DNA of 64,000 nt from contig CAKSNL010000002.1 of the NCBI GenBank assembly GCA_934476235.1, positions 62,001 to 126,000 of the forward strand, written 5' to 3'. How positions within the stretch are numbered: position 1 is the first letter of the stretch; every line of letters begins with the position of its first letter. Of the stretch, positions 16,553 through 24,423 are shown in pieces. Below the pieces are notes generated by a model. The model did not search any database and was not told the origin of the DNA. It saw nothing but the letters and a program-made list of their open reading frames with translations. A program made the translations under genes and the position numbers. This stretch comes from an uncultured Clostridia bacterium (lineage in GTDB: Bacteria; Bacillota; Clostridia; CAKSNL01; HGM11501).

Positions 16553-17302
16553 ATGGACGGATTTATTGAAGGCTTGAAGCTCTGGTATGAGAAGCAAAAG
16601 AGCGACTTTATATTGAACTTTGTTGACGGCGGCAGATGGAAGTTTCTGACCAGCGGTCTTAAAAACACTTTGATAATCACCTTCTTTGCGGTTTTGATCG
16701 GCATTGCGGTCGGCGCGCTTGTCGCTATCGTGCGCTCAAGCTATGATAAAAACCACTCGGAAATGAGAAGGGGAGTGGGCAGAGCGCTTCTGGGCTTTTT
16801 CAACGGAGTGTGCCAGGTCTACTTAACGGTGATAAGAGGAACCCCCGTTGTTGTACAGCTTATGATCATGTACTACATAATATTTGCAACGTCGAGAAAC
16901 AGTCTGCTCGTTGCCATTATCGCTTTCGGTATAAACTCCGGAGCGTATGTGGCGGAGATTATCCGCTCGGGCATAATGTCGGTCGATCAGGGACAGTTTG
17001 AGGCGGGCAGAAGCATAGGATTTGACTACAAGAGCACAATGTGGTACGTTATCATTCCCCAGGCGTTTAAAAATGTACTCCCGGCTCTGGCAAACGAGTT
17101 TATCGTTCTTTTGAAGGAAACCTCCGTTGCCGGCTATGTTACCATAAGAGACCTTACGATGGGCGGAAATATCATAAGAGCGGCAACGTATTCGGCGTTT
17201 ATGCCCCTGATTGCGGTCGCGCTCATATATCTTATAATGGTAATTTTCTTTACCAAGCTTGTCGGTGTTCTTGAAAGGAGGCTGCGTAAGAGTGAACGGT
17301 GA
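16553..17302 (+). CDS. Amino acid ABC transporter permease (HisM/GlnP type)
   Basis: A 249-residue membrane protein of the His/Glu/Gln/Arg/opine permease family. It opens with a short cytoplasmic stretch and GLKNTLIITFFAVLIGIAVGALVAIV, has further membrane segments, and carries the EAA-type cytoplasmic loop EAGRSIGFDYKSTMWYVIIPQAFKNVLPALANEF that docks to the ATPase. Preceded by AGAGGTGG. Only one permease gene is present, so it probably works as a homodimer. It lies between its binding protein and ATPase genes. Confidence 0.94.
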   Translation: MDGFIEGLKLWYEKQKSDFILNFVDGGRWKFLTSGLKNTLIITFFAVLIGIAVGALVAIVRSSYDKNHSEMRRGVGRALLGFFNGVCQVYLTVIRGTPVVVQLMIMYYIIFATSRNSLLVAIIAFGINSGAYVAEIIRSGIMSVDQGQFEAGRSIGFDYKSTMWYVIIPQAFKNVLPALANEFIVLLKETSVAGYVTIRDLTMGGNIIRAATYSAFMPLIAVALIYLIMVIFFTKLVGVLERRLRKSER

Positions 17303-18035
17303 GTATTTAATCGAGGTAAATAACCTTTCAAAGCACTATGTCGGAGGAAAAATCAAGGCGCTTGACGGTATCACGACCGGAATTAAAAAGGGCGAGGTCG
17401 TTGTTGTCATCGGTCCCTCCGGCTCGGGAAAATCAACGTTTCTGCGCTCGCTTAACCTTCTGGAGATTCCGACCGGCGGAACGATTACTTTCGAGGGCAA
17501 GGAGATAACCGATCCCAAAACGAACATAAACCTGCACCGTCAGAAGATGGGTATGGTTTTCCAGCACTTTAATCTTTTTCCGCATATGACGGTTCTTCGG
17601 AATATGACCTTGGGACCCATGAAGCTTAAAAAGGTTCCGAAGGAGGAAGCGGAGAAAAAAGCCATGGAGCTTTTAAAGACCGTCGGACTTTCCGACAGGG
17701 CAAATTCCTATCCTTCCGAGCTTTCGGGCGGACAGAAGCAGAGAGTCGCGATCGTGCGCGCGCTTTGCATGGATCCTGACGTTATGCTCTTTGACGAACC
17801 GACCAGCGCGCTGGATCCCGAAATGGTCGGAGAGGTTTTGCAGGTAATGAAGAACCTTGCAAAGGACGGAATGACGATGGTTGTCGTCACTCACGAAATG
17901 GGTTTTGCGAAAGAGGTTGCCGACAGAGTGTTATTTATCGACGGCGGCGTTATCGAGGAAGAGGGCACGCCCGACGAAATTTTCAATCACGCGAAGAACG
18001 AACGTACAAAATCCTTCTTGAGCAAGGTATTATAA
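17292..18035 (+). CDS. Amino acid ABC transporter ATP-binding protein (GlnQ type)
   Basis: A 247-residue ABC ATPase: Walker A GPSGSGKST, Q-loop MVFQHFNLFPHMTV, signature LSGGQKQRVAIVRAL, Walker B VMLFDEPTSALDPE and the switch His in VVTHEMGFAKEVAD. This sequence style is specific to polar amino acid importers. The start is a GTG at 17292 with AAAGGAGG about 12 bases upstream. It overlaps the permease stop by 11 bases, so the two are coupled; an upstream in-frame ATG at 17259 lies further inside the permease gene. It completes the importer. Confidence 0.95.
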   Translation: MNGEYLIEVNNLSKHYVGGKIKALDGITTGIKKGEVVVVIGPSGSGKSTFLRSLNLLEIPTGGTITFEGKEITDPKTNINLHRQKMGMVFQHFNLFPHMTVLRNMTLGPMKLKKVPKEEAEKKAMELLKTVGLSDRANSYPSELSGGQKQRVAIVRALCMDPDVMLFDEPTSALDPEMVGEVLQVMKNLAKDGMTMVVVTHEMGFAKEVADRVLFIDGGVIEEEGTPDEIFNHAKNERTKSFLSKVL

Positions 18036-18037
18036 TA

Positions 18038-18076
18038 AAGAAACCGGAAAAGCAGATAAAGTTTTTCCGGTTTCTT
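18038..18076 (+). terminator. Terminator of the amino acid transporter operon
   Basis: A 14-base-pair hairpin (AAGAAACCGGAAAA and its complement) with an AGCAGATAAAG-type loop. A T-rich tract follows a few bases later, so it may be less than fully efficient. Confidence 0.7.
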
Positions 18077-18103
18077 GACTTTTTTAAAAAATCGGAGTAT
18101 AAT
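18075..18103 (+). promoter_or_regulatory. Sigma-A promoter of the CobW-like gene pair
   Basis: TTGACT at 18075-18080, a 17-base spacer and TATAAT at 18098-18103. No clear Zur- or Fur-type palindrome was seen beside it. Confidence 0.75.
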
Positions 18104-18128
18104 TTGATGTCGGAAAGGAATGATTTTT

Positions 18129-19181
18129 ATGACAAAGGTTGATATATTTTCCGGATTTTTGGGTGCCGGGAAGACAACTTTAATTAAAAAACTTATAAAA
18201 GAGGCATACGGCTCGGAGAAGATCGTTCTGATTGAGAACGAGTTCGGCGAAATCGGGATTGACGGCGGATTTTTGAAAGACGCCGGGATCGAGATAACCG
18301 AAATGAACTCCGGCTGCATCTGTTGCAGTCTTGTGGGCGACTTTTCAAAGGCGCTTAAAAAGGTGGTTTCGGAGTATGCGCCCGACAGAATTATCATAGA
18401 GCCCTCCGGCGTTGGCAAGTTGAGCGACGTTATAAGGGCAGTCGAGAACACTCACGAAGCTGAGCTTTCGCTCAACGCTTTCGTCACGGTTGCGGACGTT
18501 AAAAAGTGCAAGATGTATATGAAGAATTTCGGCGAGTTCTTTAACGACCAGATAGAGCATGCCGGCTGCATCGTTTTAAGCAGAACGCAGGACGCGTCGG
18601 AGGAAAAGACAGCCGAGGCGGTCGCTCTTATCCGCGGGCATAACCCCGAAGCGGTCATAGTTACCACTCCGTGGGAGGAGCTTACGGGAGAAACGATTCT
18701 TTCCGCCATGGAGAGAAAAAATACGCTTGAGGCGGCGCTTCACCATCTTCATGAGGAAGAGGTTTGCCCGGTATGCGGTCATCATCACGACCATGAGCAC
18801 GAACACGAGCATGAGCATGAGCACGAGCACGAGCACGAGCACGAGCATGAGCACGACCATTGCGGATGCGGACACGATCATGAGCATCATCACCATCATG
18901 CGGACGAGGTTTTTGAAAGCTGGGGAAAAGAGACCGCGAGAAAATACACCGAGGACGAGATAAAAGAGGCTCTCTCAAAGCTTTCGGACGAGGCAAAGTA
19001 CGGCGTTATTTTAAGAGCGAAGGGCATTTTGCCTTCGGAGGGAACGGAGTTCATTCATTACGATTACGTTCCCGGCTCGATCGACGTGCGCCGCGGCGCG
19101 CCCGACGTTACGGGAAGGCTCTGCGTTATCGGCTCGAAGATAAATAAGGACGAGCTTGGCAGGCTCTTTAAGTTAAACTGA
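18129..19181 (+). CDS. CobW/G3E-family GTPase with His-rich metal-binding tract
   Basis: A 350-residue G3E GTPase (COG0523), a family of metal chaperones for zinc, cobalt or nickel proteins. Walker A GFLGAGKTT is at residues 9-17, the metal-binding CxCC motif at Cys63/Cys65/Cys66 (SGCICCSL), and a base-recognition-type segment LSRTQD near 150. Between about residues 215 and 260 lies a striking His tract of alternating His-Glu, then HDHCGCGHDHEHHHHH, able to bind several metal ions. A CobW C-terminal domain closes the protein. The ATG at 18129 has better spacing to GGAAAGGA than the one at 18120. The next gene is a second GTPase. The metal is not known; zinc or nickel is likely. Confidence 0.92.
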   Translation: MTKVDIFSGFLGAGKTTLIKKLIKEAYGSEKIVLIENEFGEIGIDGGFLKDAGIEITEMNSGCICCSLVGDFSKALKKVVSEYAPDRIIIEPSGVGKLSDVIRAVENTHEAELSLNAFVTVADVKKCKMYMKNFGEFFNDQIEHAGCIVLSRTQDASEEKTAEAVALIRGHNPEAVIVTTPWEELTGETILSAMERKNTLEAALHHLHEEEVCPVCGHHHDHEHEHEHEHEHEHEHEHEHEHDHCGCGHDHEHHHHHADEVFESWGKETARKYTEDEIKEALSKLSDEAKYGVILRAKGILPSEGTEFIHYDYVPGSIDVRRGAPDVTGRLCVIGSKINKDELGRLFKLN

Positions 19182-19194
19182 CGGAGGAATGGCT

Positions 19195-20142
19195 ATGGAA
19201 AAGGAAATTCCGGTATATCTCTTCACCGGTTTTCTTGAGGCGGGCAAAACAAAGTTTATTCAGGAAACGCTTGAGGATGAAAATTTCAACCCGAAGGACA
19301 GAACGCTTCTTTTAATCTGTGAAGAGGGCGAAGAGGAGTATAACAAAGAAAAATTTGCGGTTGAAAATGTGTTTACCGAGATCGTGAATTCGCCCGAGGA
19401 GCTTAAAGAAAGCACGCTTGCCAAGGCGGCGAGAAAATACAAGGCGGACAGGGTCGTTATAGAATATAACGGAATGTGGCTCCTTCCCGACCTTTATAAT
19501 GCACTGCCCGACAACTGGATAATGTATCAGCAGATATTTTTTGCCGACAGCGAAACGTTTTTGTCCTATAACGCCAATATGCGCCAGCTTATGGTGGACA
19601 AGCTGACAGACTGCGAGCTTGTTGCCTTGAACCGCGCGACGGATAAGACCGATAAAGCCGAGATACACAAGATAATAAGAGGCGTGAACAGGCGCTGCCA
19701 GATAATATATGAATATGTCAACGGCGAGCTTGAGTATGACGATATCAAGGACCCGCTGCCTTTTGATATTAACGCCCCGGTAATCGAGATTGCGGATAAG
19801 GACTATGCGGTATGGTACCGCGACCTTATGGAGGAATCGGGAAAATATGAGGGCAGAACGGTGCGCTTTAAAGGCATGGTTGCGCGCCCGAAGGAGGCGG
19901 GGGACGATACGCTCCTTATCGGCAGAAAGATCATGACCTGCTGCGAGGCGGACATCGCGTTCAGACCCATTGCGTGCGAATTTTCGGGCGATGTTGATGC
20001 GAAAAACGGAACATGGAACACGCTCACCGCGCGCATAATCATGAAAAAACACAGGCTCTATAACCAGAAGGCACCCGTGTTAAAGCTTATTAAGATCGAG
20101 CCGGCAAAGGCACCGGAAAACGAGGTAGCAACGTTTTATTAG
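19195..20142 (+). CDS. CobW-like GTPase with DUF1980/TIGR03943-like C-terminal domain
   Basis: A 315-residue protein. The N-terminal half is a G3E-type P-loop domain with Walker A GFLEAGKTK near residue 12, but the CxCC motif of its neighbour is absent. The C-terminal part (about 215-300, VRFKGMVARPKEAGDDTLLIGRKIMTCCEADIAF) resembles the end of the TIGR03943/YcgQ proteins that pair with DUF318 permeases. That combination in one protein is unusual. It starts 13 bases after the His-rich GTPase; the second ATG (19195) has the better ribosome spacing. The pair probably forms a metal-handling unit, but no permease is adjacent. Confidence 0.75.
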   Translation: MEKEIPVYLFTGFLEAGKTKFIQETLEDENFNPKDRTLLLICEEGEEEYNKEKFAVENVFTEIVNSPEELKESTLAKAARKYKADRVVIEYNGMWLLPDLYNALPDNWIMYQQIFFADSETFLSYNANMRQLMVDKLTDCELVALNRATDKTDKAEIHKIIRGVNRRCQIIYEYVNGELEYDDIKDPLPFDINAPVIEIADKDYAVWYRDLMEESGKYEGRTVRFKGMVARPKEAGDDTLLIGRKIMTCCEADIAFRPIACEFSGDVDAKNGTWNTLTARIIMKKHRLYNQKAPVLKLIKIEPAKAPENEVATFY

Positions 20143-20368
20143 AAAAGAGAAGGCATTAGCCTTCTCTTAGACTGTCAGAAAGCCACCCATAGGTTAAACG
20201 GGTGTGCCGAAAAAGCCCTCCTTGCTAAAGGAGGGTGGTTTTTATGCAATAAAAGCCGGGAGGATTTTTTAAAATGCCCGGCATATTTCGAGTGTTCAGG
20301 CTCTCAGTGTTGGTGGAAAATGGGCTATTAACACAACGCGGACCGCCATTAGCCGTCTCTTTTAACCT
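20143..20368. other. Intergenic region with three hairpins
   Basis: There is no gene here. Three inverted repeats are seen: AAGAGAAGGC/GCCTTCTCTT (20145-20168), CCCTCCTT/AAGGAGGG followed by TGGTTTTT (20216-20241, a plausible terminator for the GTPase pair), and GCCGGG/CCCGGC (20255-20282). The last 80 bases before the tmcAL stop show nothing clear. Confidence 0.6.
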
Positions 20369-21469
20369 TTATATTTTGCGGGGCGAGGTCAGAAAATCCC
20401 CGCCCGCGCCCTCGCCTAAGGCGATGCTCCGAATGTCCGACGCGCGAACGTCCAGCGCCAGACCGGGGTTTTCCTTAAGGTCGCTCTTTTTGAGCTTTGT
20501 TATTATCTTTATGCCGCTCTTTTTTGCATCGCGCAGAATCGACGCTCCGGTGTTATTTAATGCAAGAACGCGCGCATACGGGGCAAAATCCGGAATTTTT
20601 TCACCGGAATTTAACAAAATGTGCAATAAAGTTCTTTTTACTCTTGACATTGCATACCTTTTGGATTTAATATTATATAGATGGGACATAAAATCCTCTT
20701 CGGGCTGTTTTTTTGCGATTGTGTTCAAAAGCTCCGAGTCGGACAGGCTTCTTACACTGAAGCGCTCCGGGTCGAAATTCAGCACAGAAAGGTAAATAAG
20801 GCTTTTAAGGTCGCTGAAAAAAAGCGGGTGCTCCGGCGGTAATTCCGGAACGAAGGCTGACACGTCTTTTCCTTCGCTTATAAGCTCCCTTATGCGGGAG
20901 GCTGAGGCGAAAAAGCCGGCAGCTTCGGCAGAATCGTGCGCGACGGTGCGCTCTGTCGCGACGGGGACGATGCTGCTTTTTATGCGGCGGAGAGCCTTTA
21001 TATATTCCGCGCCCAAAAGGTCATTCGGATTTTCCGGCAGCGCTATGTTAAGCTCCGCCGCGGCTTTTTCGGATGCCGCGCGGTAAGAGAGCCCCTCTTT
21101 CTGATAGGCTTTTAAAAGCCGGGAAAAAGCTTCTGTCTCCTCCGGCATTTCGGGACTTCCCGATTCGCTTCCGAAGGAGAGAAAGTCAACGCATCCGAGC
21201 GCGTCAAGAATCCTGACTGCGCCCCAGGCGAAGTCGCGGCTTGACGAAACGGAGTAATGGCACGGAAGCTCTATGACAAGATCGGCACCGTTTTTTACTG
21301 CCGATTCGGCTCTCTGCCACTTGGAAAAAATGGCAGCCTCGCCGCGCTGAACAAAGCTTCCGCTCATCAAAACGACAACACGGTCCGAAAAGAGGCGCGT
21401 TTTTTCGATATGAAATTTATGACCGTTGTGAAACGGGTTGTATTCTGCGATTATTGCGGCGGTTTTCAT
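20369..21469 (-). CDS. tmcAL: tRNA(Met) cytidine acetate ligase (TmcAL/YlbM)
   Basis: A 366-residue nucleotidyltransferase-like enzyme. The N-terminus AAIIAEYNPFHNGHKFHI holds the HxGH-type ATP site, and VVLMSGSFVQRGEAAIFSKWQRA is diagnostic for the YlbM/TmcAL family. In Bacillus this enzyme makes N4-acetylcytidine at the wobble base of elongator tRNA-Met using acetate and ATP. The ATG at 21469 is preceded by AAAGGATG; an earlier in-frame start has no ribosome site. It is divergent from pta, fitting a role in acetate use, although the link may be chance. Confidence 0.92.
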   Translation of the reverse strand: MKTAAIIAEYNPFHNGHKFHIEKTRLFSDRVVVLMSGSFVQRGEAAIFSKWQRAESAVKNGADLVIELPCHYSVSSSRDFAWGAVRILDALGCVDFLSFGSESGSPEMPEETEAFSRLLKAYQKEGLSYRAASEKAAAELNIALPENPNDLLGAEYIKALRRIKSSIVPVATERTVAHDSAEAAGFFASASRIRELISEGKDVSAFVPELPPEHPLFFSDLKSLIYLSVLNFDPERFSVRSLSDSELLNTIAKKQPEEDFMSHLYNIKSKRYAMSRVKRTLLHILLNSGEKIPDFAPYARVLALNNTGASILRDAKKSGIKIITKLKKSDLKENPGLALDVRASDIRSIALGEGAGGDFLTSPRKI

Positions 21470-21513
21470 GAATTCACATCCTTTAATCAATATTTTAATA
21501 TAATTCACGTAAA

Positions 21514-21536
21514 AAATCAAGTAATAACCTTGATTT
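21514..21536. promoter_or_regulatory. Palindrome ahead of pta (possible operator)
   Basis: AAATCAAG-N7-CTTGATTT, a perfect 8-base inverted repeat, lies between tmcAL and pta, about 27 bases before the pta start. It may be a protein-binding site or an mRNA leader hairpin. Confidence 0.45.
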
Positions 21537-21562
21537 AATTATCCCGAAAGGAAGTATAAATA

Positions 21563-22564
21563 ATGAGTAAGTTTTTGGAGAACACCATTGCAAGGGCAAA
21601 GGCTGATAAGAAGACGATCGTTCTTCCTGAGTCCATGGACAGAAGAACCTTTGAAGCGGCTGAAAAGGTTTTGAAGGAGGACATTGCAAACCTTATCATA
21701 ATCGGCACTCCCGAGGAGATTGAAGAAAACGGCAAGGGATTTGACATTTCGAAGGCAAAGATAGTAAATCCCTATACATATGAAAAGACTGATGAATATT
21801 TAAATCTTTTCGTTGAGCTCAGAAAGAATAAGGGGCTCACCTATGAGGAGGCTAAAAAGACTGCGCTCGGCGACTATATGTACTATGCGTGCCTTATGGT
21901 AAAGGCGGGCGACGCGGACGGCGTTGTATCGGGCGCATGCCACTCCACGGCAAACACCCTTCGCCCCTCGCTCCAGATTATAAAGACAAAGCCCGGAGTA
22001 AAGCTTGTTTCGGCATTTTTCTTAATGGTCGTTCCGGACTGTGAGTACGGAGCTGACGGAACATTCATCTTCGCCGATTCCGGACTTGAGCAGAACCCCG
22101 ATCCCGAAAAGCTTGCGGCAATCGCGGCATGCTCGGCGGAATCGTTTGAGCTTCTCGTTCAAAAGGAGGCTTACGTTGCAATGCTTTCACACTCCACAAA
22201 GGGAAGCGCAAAGCATGCGGATGTTGACAAGGTGGTTGAGGCGACCAGAATAGTTAAGGAGCTTTATCCTGACCTTAAGGTTGACGGCGAGCTTCAGGCG
22301 GACGCGGCAATGGTTCCCTCCGTCGGCGCGTCAAAGGCTCCCGGTTCGCCCGTTGCCGGAAAAGCAAACGTTTTGGTATTCCCTGACCTTGACGCCGGAA
22401 ACATCGGCTACAAGCTTGTTCAGCGCCTTGCAAAGGCGGAGGCTTACGGACCTGTCACACAGGGTATCGCAAAGCCCATAAACGATCTTTCGCGCGGATG
22501 CAGTGCGGACGATATCGTCGGAGTAATAGCTATCACCTGCGTTCAGGCACAGGCTAACAAATAA
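21563..22564 (+). CDS. pta: Phosphate acetyltransferase
   Basis: A 333-residue phosphotransacetylase converting acetyl-CoA and phosphate to acetyl-phosphate. Family marks include KTIVLPESMDRRTFEAAEKVLKE near the start, DADGVVSGACHSTANTLRPSLQIIKT in the middle, and the substrate-site FPDLDAGNIGYKLVQRLAKAEAYGPVTQG near the end. It is full length for the short, single-domain bacterial form. A GAAAGGAAG ribosome site precedes the ATG. It is 15 bases upstream of ackA; together they make ATP and acetate at the end of fermentation. Confidence 0.97.
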   Translation: MSKFLENTIARAKADKKTIVLPESMDRRTFEAAEKVLKEDIANLIIIGTPEEIEENGKGFDISKAKIVNPYTYEKTDEYLNLFVELRKNKGLTYEEAKKTALGDYMYYACLMVKAGDADGVVSGACHSTANTLRPSLQIIKTKPGVKLVSAFFLMVVPDCEYGADGTFIFADSGLEQNPDPEKLAAIAACSAESFELLVQKEAYVAMLSHSTKGSAKHADVDKVVEATRIVKELYPDLKVDGELQADAAMVPSVGASKAPGSPVAGKANVLVFPDLDAGNIGYKLVQRLAKAEAYGPVTQGIAKPINDLSRGCSADDIVGVIAITCVQAQANK

Positions 22565-22579
22565 AAAGGAGAGAAAATA

Positions 22580-23776
22580 ATGAAAATTTTAGTTATCAAT
22601 GCAGGAAGCTCGACCGTTAAGTATCAGCTTATCAATATGGATAACGACGAGGTAATGGCAAAGGGCAACTGCGACAGAATCGGCAGAGAGGGCTCCAACA
22701 TTGAGTACAGAGTCAACGGCGAGAAGATGAAGTTTGACAAGGAAATGCCCACCCATGCGGCTGCGGTTAAGATAATCCTTTCTTACCTTACCGATCCCGA
22801 GATCGGCGTTATAAAGGACATTTCGGAGATTGACGCGGTAGGACACAGAGTCGTTCACGGCGGCGAGAGCTTTTCCGGCAGCGTTATCATAACCGACGAG
22901 GTTAAAAAGGCTGTCCGCGAGTGCTATCCTTTGGCGCCCATCCATAACCCGGCAAACATCACAGGTATAGAGGCGTGCGAGGAGGTAATGCCCGGCGTTC
23001 CCATGGTCGGCGTTTTTGACACGGCGTTCCATCAGACAATGCCCAAGACTTCTTATCTTTACGCTCTTCCGATGAGCTTTTACAGAGAAAAGAAGATAAG
23101 AAAATACGGCTTCCACGGCACAAGCCATAAGTATGTGGCAGAGCGCTGCGCAGCGCTCATGGGCAAGCCTATAGAGGAGCTTAAGATAATTACCTGCCAC
23201 TTGGGAAGCGGCTCGTCCATCTGCGCGGTAAAGAACGGAAAGAGCGTTGACACCACAATGGGCTTCACGCCTCTTGACGGATGCATAATGGGAACGCGCT
23301 GCGGAAGCATTGACCCGGCAGTCGTAACCTTCATTATGGATCAGTACAATATGACGACTTCTGAGGTTAACGACCTCATGAACCAGAAGTCCGGTATCTA
23401 CGGTATTACAGACGGTCTCAGCAATGACTTCCGCGATCTTGAGCTTTTGTACTACGAGAAGAACGAGAAGGCAATGCTTGCGCTCGATATGGCACACTAT
23501 GTAACAAAGAAATACATCGGTTCTTATATGGCTGCTATGGGCGGATGCGACGCTATCGTGTTCACCGCGGGCGTCGGCGAGAACAATGCGTTCATGCGTA
23601 AGGACGTTTTGAGTGCGTTTGAGTTTATGGGCGTTAAGGTTGACGATGAGAGAAACAACGTAAGAGGAAAAGAAGCGCTCATCACGACCGACGATTCTAC
23701 GGTTAAGGCATTTTTGATTCCCACGAACGAAGAGCTTGCAATCGCGCTTGAAACAAAGAGACTGATTGAAAAATAA
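22580..23776 (+). CDS. ackA: Acetate kinase
   Basis: A 398-residue ASKHA-fold kinase transferring phosphate from acetyl-phosphate to ADP. It has the N-terminal signature ILVINAGSSTVKYQLI, GHRVVHGG, FDTAFHQTMP with the catalytic Asp/His region, HLGSGSSICAV and FTAGVGENN. It follows pta with an AAAGGAG ribosome site, and a strong terminator closes the operon. Confidence 0.98.
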   Translation: MKILVINAGSSTVKYQLINMDNDEVMAKGNCDRIGREGSNIEYRVNGEKMKFDKEMPTHAAAVKIILSYLTDPEIGVIKDISEIDAVGHRVVHGGESFSGSVIITDEVKKAVRECYPLAPIHNPANITGIEACEEVMPGVPMVGVFDTAFHQTMPKTSYLYALPMSFYREKKIRKYGFHGTSHKYVAERCAALMGKPIEELKIITCHLGSGSSICAVKNGKSVDTTMGFTPLDGCIMGTRCGSIDPAVVTFIMDQYNMTTSEVNDLMNQKSGIYGITDGLSNDFRDLELLYYEKNEKAMLALDMAHYVTKKYIGSYMAAMGGCDAIVFTAGVGENNAFMRKDVLSAFEFMGVKVDDERNNVRGKEALITTDDSTVKAFLIPTNEELAIALETKRLIEK

Positions 23777-23779
23777 TAA

Positions 23780-23816
23780 ATATGAGCCGAAAAAACGTAG
23801 TTTTTTCGGCTCATAT
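23780..23816. terminator. Bidirectional terminator of pta-ackA and dpaA-dpaB
   Basis: A perfect 17-base-pair inverted repeat (ATATGAGCCGAAAAAAC and complement) with a GTA loop lies between the convergent ackA and dpaB genes. Confidence 0.85.
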
Positions 23817-23832
23817 TTTACTTATCCGGTTT

Positions 23833-24423
23833 TTAGCAGAGAATTGGCTGCAGCTGCCGCCCCGCCATGGCGGAGGATAACGTCGGCAGAATCAGGTTCA
23901 TATCGGAAACCAGCGAGCGCGGCTTTTTCTCCGGATCGTCCTGCTTGTAGGGGACAAAATATATTCCGCGCGTGTTTAGCAAAAGCCCGATGTTTTTTGC
24001 ACTCCCGGCGAGCCCGTCGTTCGTCGAGATGGCAAGAATTACGGGAAAGCTGTTTCTTAAGGTTGACTTTGCGGCAAGCGAAACGGTCGTGTCGCTTATA
24101 GCGTTTGCAATCTTTGCGGCGGTCGTGCCGGAGCACGGGGCGATGACGAGCGCGTCTATCATTTTTTTCGGACCGATGGGTTCAACCTCGGTCTGACGGT
24201 GGAGAATCTTGTGCCCCGTCATGGCTTCAATCTTTGAAATAAACTCGGCGCTTGTGCCGAAACGCGTGTCGGTCGAATATGCTTTTTCGCTCATAATGGG
24301 AACGACTTCGATTCCGGCGGCGGTGATTTTTTCAATCTGCGGCAAAACGGCGGAAAATGTGCAGAACGAGCCCGTTAAGGCAAAGCCGATCTTTAAGGTG
24401 TCGCGTGTTTCTATAAAAATCAC
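23833..24423 (-). CDS. dpaB: Dipicolinate synthase subunit B (SpoVFB)
   Basis: A 196-residue flavoprotein-fold protein. It has IGFALTGSFCTFSAVLPQIEKI at the N-terminus, the DALVIAPCSGTTAAKIANAISDT flavin-type loop and NDGLAGSAKNIG. With DpaA it makes dipicolinic acid in the mother cell for the spore core. The start appears to be a GTG that overlaps the dpaA stop (GTGA) and also sits inside its own GGGAGG, so translation is probably coupled to dpaA. It shows that the organism forms endospores. Confidence 0.93.
   Translation of the reverse strand: MIFIETRDTLKIGFALTGSFCTFSAVLPQIEKITAAGIEVVPIMSEKAYSTDTRFGTSAEFISKIEAMTGHKILHRQTEVEPIGPKKMIDALVIAPCSGTTAAKIANAISDTTVSLAAKSTLRNSFPVILAISTNDGLAGSAKNIGLLLNTRGIYFVPYKQDDPEKKPRSLVSDMNLILPTLSSAMAGRQLQPILC

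Noticed and set aside
18790..18860. CRISPR-like short repeats
   Set aside because: The unit is a codon-phase hexanucleotide without spacers inside a coding region.
18727..18963. Thr/Ser-Met repeat reading frames over the His-rich tract
   Set aside because: They are the other frames of the GAGCAY repeat inside the CobW-like gene.
20274..20795. 173-residue plus-strand reading frame
   Set aside because: Most of it lies antisense to tmcAL, and the start has no ribosome site.
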